NCBI RefSeq assembly: GCF_900130125.1
Contig: NZ_FQXY01000010.1
Coordinates: 1-64,000, forward strand
DNA length: 64,000 nt
Direction of reading: 5' to 3'
DNA from: Bacteroides congonensis
GTDB lineage: Bacteria; Bacteroidota; Bacteroidia; Bacteroidales; Bacteroidaceae
The notes beneath the pieces were generated by a model. It was not told the DNA's origin. It did no database searches and saw nothing but the letters and a program-made list of their open reading frames with translations. Below are positions 62,914-64,000 of the stretch, in pieces; positions within the stretch are counted from its first letter, which is position 1, and each line of letters starts with the position of its first letter. The translations under genes and the position numbers were made by a program.

Positions 62914-63996
62914 ATGAAACAGGAATTTACACGAATCGCAGTAAAAGTAGGAAGCAATGTATTGGCACGCCGCGATGGAACGCTGGATGTAACCCGCATG
63001 TCGGCACTTGTTGACCAAATAGCGGAATTACATAAATCCGGTGTGGAAATTATTATGGTTTCTTCGGGAGCCGTCGCTTCCGGACGCAGCGAAATACACC
63101 CGCAAAAGAAACTTGACAGTGTAGACCAGCGTCAGCTATTTTCTGCCGTCGGACAGGCAAAACTAATCAATCGCTACTACGAACTATTTCGTGAACACGG
63201 CATCGCTGTCGGTCAGGTGCTGACAACGAAAGAGAATTTCGGCACCCGCCGCCATTATCTGAATCAAAAGAACTGCATGACGGTGATGCTCGAAAATAAC
63301 GTCATTCCTATTGTCAATGAAAACGATACCATTTCTGTCAGTGAGCTGATGTTCACGGACAATGACGAGCTGTCCGGACTCATCGCTTCCATGATGGATG
63401 CGCAAGCACTTATCATTTTAAGCAATATCGACGGCATTTATAATGGTTCTCCTGCCGATCCCAATTCTTCCGTCATTCAGGAAATCGGTCATGGCAAAGA
63501 TTTATCCAACTATATCCAGGCATCCAAGTCCAGTTTCGGTCGGGGTGGCATGTTGACAAAAACAAATATCGCCCGTAAAGTAGCCGATGAAGGAATTACA
63601 GTCATCATCGCCAACGGGAAACGTGACAATATTCTGGTAGACTTGCTGCAACGTCCCCAAAATACACTTTGTACACGTTTCATCCCTTCTAAAGAACCGG
63701 TATCCAGTGTCAAAAAATGGATTGCACATAGTGAGGGATTTGCAAAAGGAGAAATTCATATCAATGAATGCGCCACGGAAGTACTAAACTCAGAGAAAGC
63801 TGTCAGCATACTTCCGATTGGAATCACCCATATCGAAGGAGAATTTGAAAAAGACGATATCGTACGCATCATGGACTTTCAGGGAAACCAGATAGGCGTA
63901 GGAAAAGTAAACTGTGATTCAAAGCAGGCACAAGAGGCCATTGGCAAACACGGAAAGAAGCCGGTGGTGCACTATGATTATTTGTATATCGAATAA
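62914..63996 (+). CDS. proB: Glutamate 5-kinase
   Basis: First step of proline synthesis. 360 residues: amino-acid kinase domain ('IAVKVGSNVLARRDG', 'NDTISVSELMFTDNDELSG', 'GRGGMLTKTNIARK') and a C-terminal PUA domain (about 275-360). ATG at 62914 follows the promoter; the frame upstream to 62749 is not coding. Ends four bases before the window edge; proA probably follows outside. Confidence 0.95.
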   Translation: MKQEFTRIAVKVGSNVLARRDGTLDVTRMSALVDQIAELHKSGVEIIMVSSGAVASGRSEIHPQKKLDSVDQRQLFSAVGQAKLINRYYELFREHGIAVGQVLTTKENFGTRRHYLNQKNCMTVMLENNVIPIVNENDTISVSELMFTDNDELSGLIASMMDAQALIILSNIDGIYNGSPADPNSSVIQEIGHGKDLSNYIQASKSSFGRGGMLTKTNIARKVADEGITVIIANGKRDNILVDLLQRPQNTLCTRFIPSKEPVSSVKKWIAHSEGFAKGEIHINECATEVLNSEKAVSILPIGITHIEGEFEKDDIVRIMDFQGNQIGVGKVNCDSKQAQEAIGKHGKKPVVHYDYLYIE

Positions 63997-64000
63997 AAAG

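Overview
The window looks like a chromosomal segment of a Bacteroides species (gut Bacteroidales). The evidence is internal: promoters of the TTTG / TAnnTTTG type, weak ribosome binding sites, a SusC/SusD locus with an ECF sigma/FecR pair, TamL/TamB, GldH and RicT homologues, and mostly housekeeping genes with even base use. Recognised genes have the gene order and lengths expected of this genus. Species cannot be fixed from the sequence alone.

Layout. 1-959: 5' part of an AAA-ATPase-like/DUF1703 gene running off the left edge. 960-2091: a long non-coding stretch holding a nested palindromic element (165-nt gap-free inverted arms rich in TTTCTCAT, with a 22-bp-period ACTNNAGT array on the axis), then a structured leader before an RluF-type pseudouridine synthase. 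3253-8023: Dps-like ferritin, metF, holB, ricT and gldH. 8033-15244 (minus): purH-mreB-mreC-mreD-mrdA-rodA, the rod-shape/elongasome operon. 15396-20547 (minus): M13 peptidase, ABC-F protein, nucleotidyltransferase. 20676-33546 (minus): tamL, tamB, hybrid sensor kinase, MATE transporter, M16 peptidase, cyclophilin. 33637-35019 (plus): a sigma-54 response regulator that may partner the kinase. 35161-35190: a second 22-bp-period ACTNNAGT pair. 35255-39898: Sel1-repeat protein, an unknown internally duplicated protein, a DAO-type oxidoreductase and an unknown membrane protein.

40037-49845 (minus) is a small polysaccharide utilisation locus: ECF sigma, FecR anti-sigma, SusC (with STN signalling domain), SusD, a GH18 lipoprotein with intact catalytic motif and a DUF1735/LamG lipoprotein. 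Beyond its end lies a chimeric relic in which an IS5-type transposase fragment reads in frame into the last domain of a GH3 beta-glucosidase. This suggests IS-associated loss of the locus's distal genes or of a neighbouring one. Two tRNA genes (Gly-GCC, Leu-TAA) follow.

50382-54283 (minus): argH, an SRPBCC protein, pyrE, recX, prmC. 54338-63996 (plus): ribD, a DUF6242 lipoprotein, uppS, bamA, two ompH/skp chaperones, murI, a DUF2007 protein and proB. The bamA group ties undecaprenyl phosphate supply to outer membrane protein assembly.

No CRISPR array, rRNA, prophage or intact insertion sequence was seen. The most unusual non-coding structure is the nested palindrome at 1094-1785. The most unusual coding structure is the IS5-GH3 chimera.
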